DNA of 64,000 nt, from NCBI GenBank assembly GCA_973895155.1, contig OZ316895.1, positions 21,514,001-21,578,000 of the forward strand. The letters are read 5' to 3'. Below the pieces are notes generated by a model that saw only the letters and a program-made list of their open reading frames with translations, was not told the origin of the DNA and searched no databases. This DNA is from Marsupella aquatica. Lineage: Eukaryota > Marchantiophyta. The translations under genes and the position numbers were made by a program. Shown here piece after piece: positions 62,930 through 64,000 of the stretch; position 1 is the first letter of the stretch; every line of letters starts with the position of its first letter.

Positions 62930-64000
62930 CCTGGACGTTGGCATGTTTTGGTGGACTCGGGAGCTTTGACTTCATTCGTTCTGCAGTCAAGGGGGATTGT
63001 TCCATATACCAACTGTGAAGCTGCCTTGTGTCCAAATACATTGAGCTTGAAGCCCAAGACTCTGGAGGTATCACCAAGCATGGGTTTGTGAAGGGCAGGC
63101 CTCGTCAAGTGAGTAGTGGTATCAGAAGCCTGGTCTCATTTTCATCAGTATATATAGTGTATTAGTGTATCATTCTACCCAACTTGAATATGAGATGGAG
63201 GGAGCCTGTAATGGTTGGGTGGGTGGAGGGTGGGGAGAGGGTGACTCAGCTTGTACCGGAATGTATCTTGGATAGTTGTTTGTGGTTCTTGTAAGTAATG
63301 GCTCCTTCTGAGGGTAGCAAGTGTTGTGAAGGTTTCAAATGTCTTCAGCTTCTGGCCTTGGATTTTACTGTCTTTCAAAGATGGTGAAAATTTATCCACG
63401 TTAAAAGTAGGGTGAAAAGGTGGGGTAAGAAGCTTGTGTGTGTCCAGTAGAAATTGGTGACTGCAGGAGTAGCTTTAACTGGCAGTGTATAAAGCGAGTG
63501 TGCCGATTGCCAACTGTACAGACTCACAGATATAGGTGTCATGGTGGCAAGAGCGTTGGGTGATCAATTAGAGGATCAGCTGGGCTGCTTTAAGCTTTAT
63601 GAAGGGAATTTGCCCCGTAGCTGTGCTGTATGTTGCAGCTCAAGGGGTTTGGGTATAATGTGTGCAATGAGAGCCTGCATAGGCTGTAAATAGGACCCCT
63701 CCTATTGGAAGGGCTACTACTTCGCATTGGGAGTGTTCATCCACGGTGGGGTTTCACACCGTATGTGGTTCTTATTGCCACAAAATTTCCATTGCTTAGT
63801 CCAATGTAGTGCATGTCCCTCTGAAATATAATTTATTAGCAAGTTTCTGTAGCAGCCCAATCTTCAAATACAGCAAACTGGTTATACACTATGACTCTTT
63901 ATCCTGCTCTTCTCACTTGGGAAGTGGCATTTGTAAATTTCAGTAAATGTTTGAGTGATCACTCATCTTTAAAGCTATCAAGTTCAGACTCATTATTGTG
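62930..64000 (+). other. Pumilio 3' flank, probably containing its 3' UTR
   Basis: No further coding exon follows the stop at 62927-62929. A candidate AT-rich processing region, AATATAATTTATTAG, lies near 63825, but the real end is unknown. It contains one perfect Pumilio-type site at 63685. Confidence 0.5.
63685..63692 (+). promoter_or_regulatory. Pumilio response element UGUAAAUA in Pumilio's own 3' flank
   Basis: TGTAAATA matches the UGUANAUA consensus read by the repeat code of the protein encoded just upstream. It lies about 756 nt after the stop codon. Whether it is in the mature transcript depends on the polyadenylation site. Confidence 0.5.

Overview
The window is nuclear DNA of a land plant. 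Five multi-exon genes with GT-AG introns code for plant-type proteins, among them a TAB2/ATAB2 chloroplast factor, an SGS3-like XS-domain protein and a plant Pumilio with an N-terminal NABP-like region. They are separated by long repeat-rich intergenic stretches. The mixed GC content, intron lengths from tens of bases to several kb, and purine-rich or CAG-rich 5' flanks suggest a bryophyte-grade plant, perhaps a liverwort such as Marchantia. This is a low-confidence guess, because no species-diagnostic sequence was seen. No prokaryotic genes, CRISPR array, rRNA or intact tRNA gene was found.

Layout. 1-2740: intergenic, with a tRNA-derived SINE-like head. 2741-7403 (-): secreted alpha/beta-hydrolase lipase of the acid-lipase family, 9 exons, 405 aa. 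7404-18148: about 10.7 kb without genes, holding several local duplication families and palindromes. 18149-21448 (-): TAB2/ATAB2-like chloroplast factor, 5 coding exons, 429 aa. 21449-26682: degenerate tandem repeat of roughly 160 bp, containing a 219-nt foldback, plus a second SINE-like head. 26683-33405 (-): one gene joining an SGS3-type XS domain, a long coiled coil and a C-terminal C3HC4 RING, 6 exons, 855 aa. Its 3.4-kb first intron carries a perfect 23-bp inverted repeat. 33406-38756: GC-rich flank with a minisatellite marked by a repeated GGATCCATGA. 38757-46491 (+): ABCF3/GCN20-like ABC-F ATPase, 18 exons, 741 aa, with two back-to-back hairpins in intron 15. 46492-56327: repeats, nested foldbacks and tandem duplications. 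56328-62929 (+): Pumilio RNA-binding protein with a full set of 8 PUF repeats, 9 exons, 1144 aa. Its 3' flank contains a perfect UGUANAUA site.

The exon models were built by hand from splice sites, reading phase and family similarity. In all five genes the exon lengths add up to an uninterrupted frame. The genes are not an operon and share no obvious single pathway. Three of them act on RNA or translation: ABCF3 (Gcn2/eIF2alpha control), Pumilio (mRNA 3' UTR repression) and TAB2 (chloroplast psaB translation). The XS protein is related to small-RNA factors. The strongest leads for something new are the XS-coiled-coil-RING architecture and three hairpin loci (in the two introns and in the 23.4-kb repeat) that could be small-RNA precursors or miniature foldback elements.
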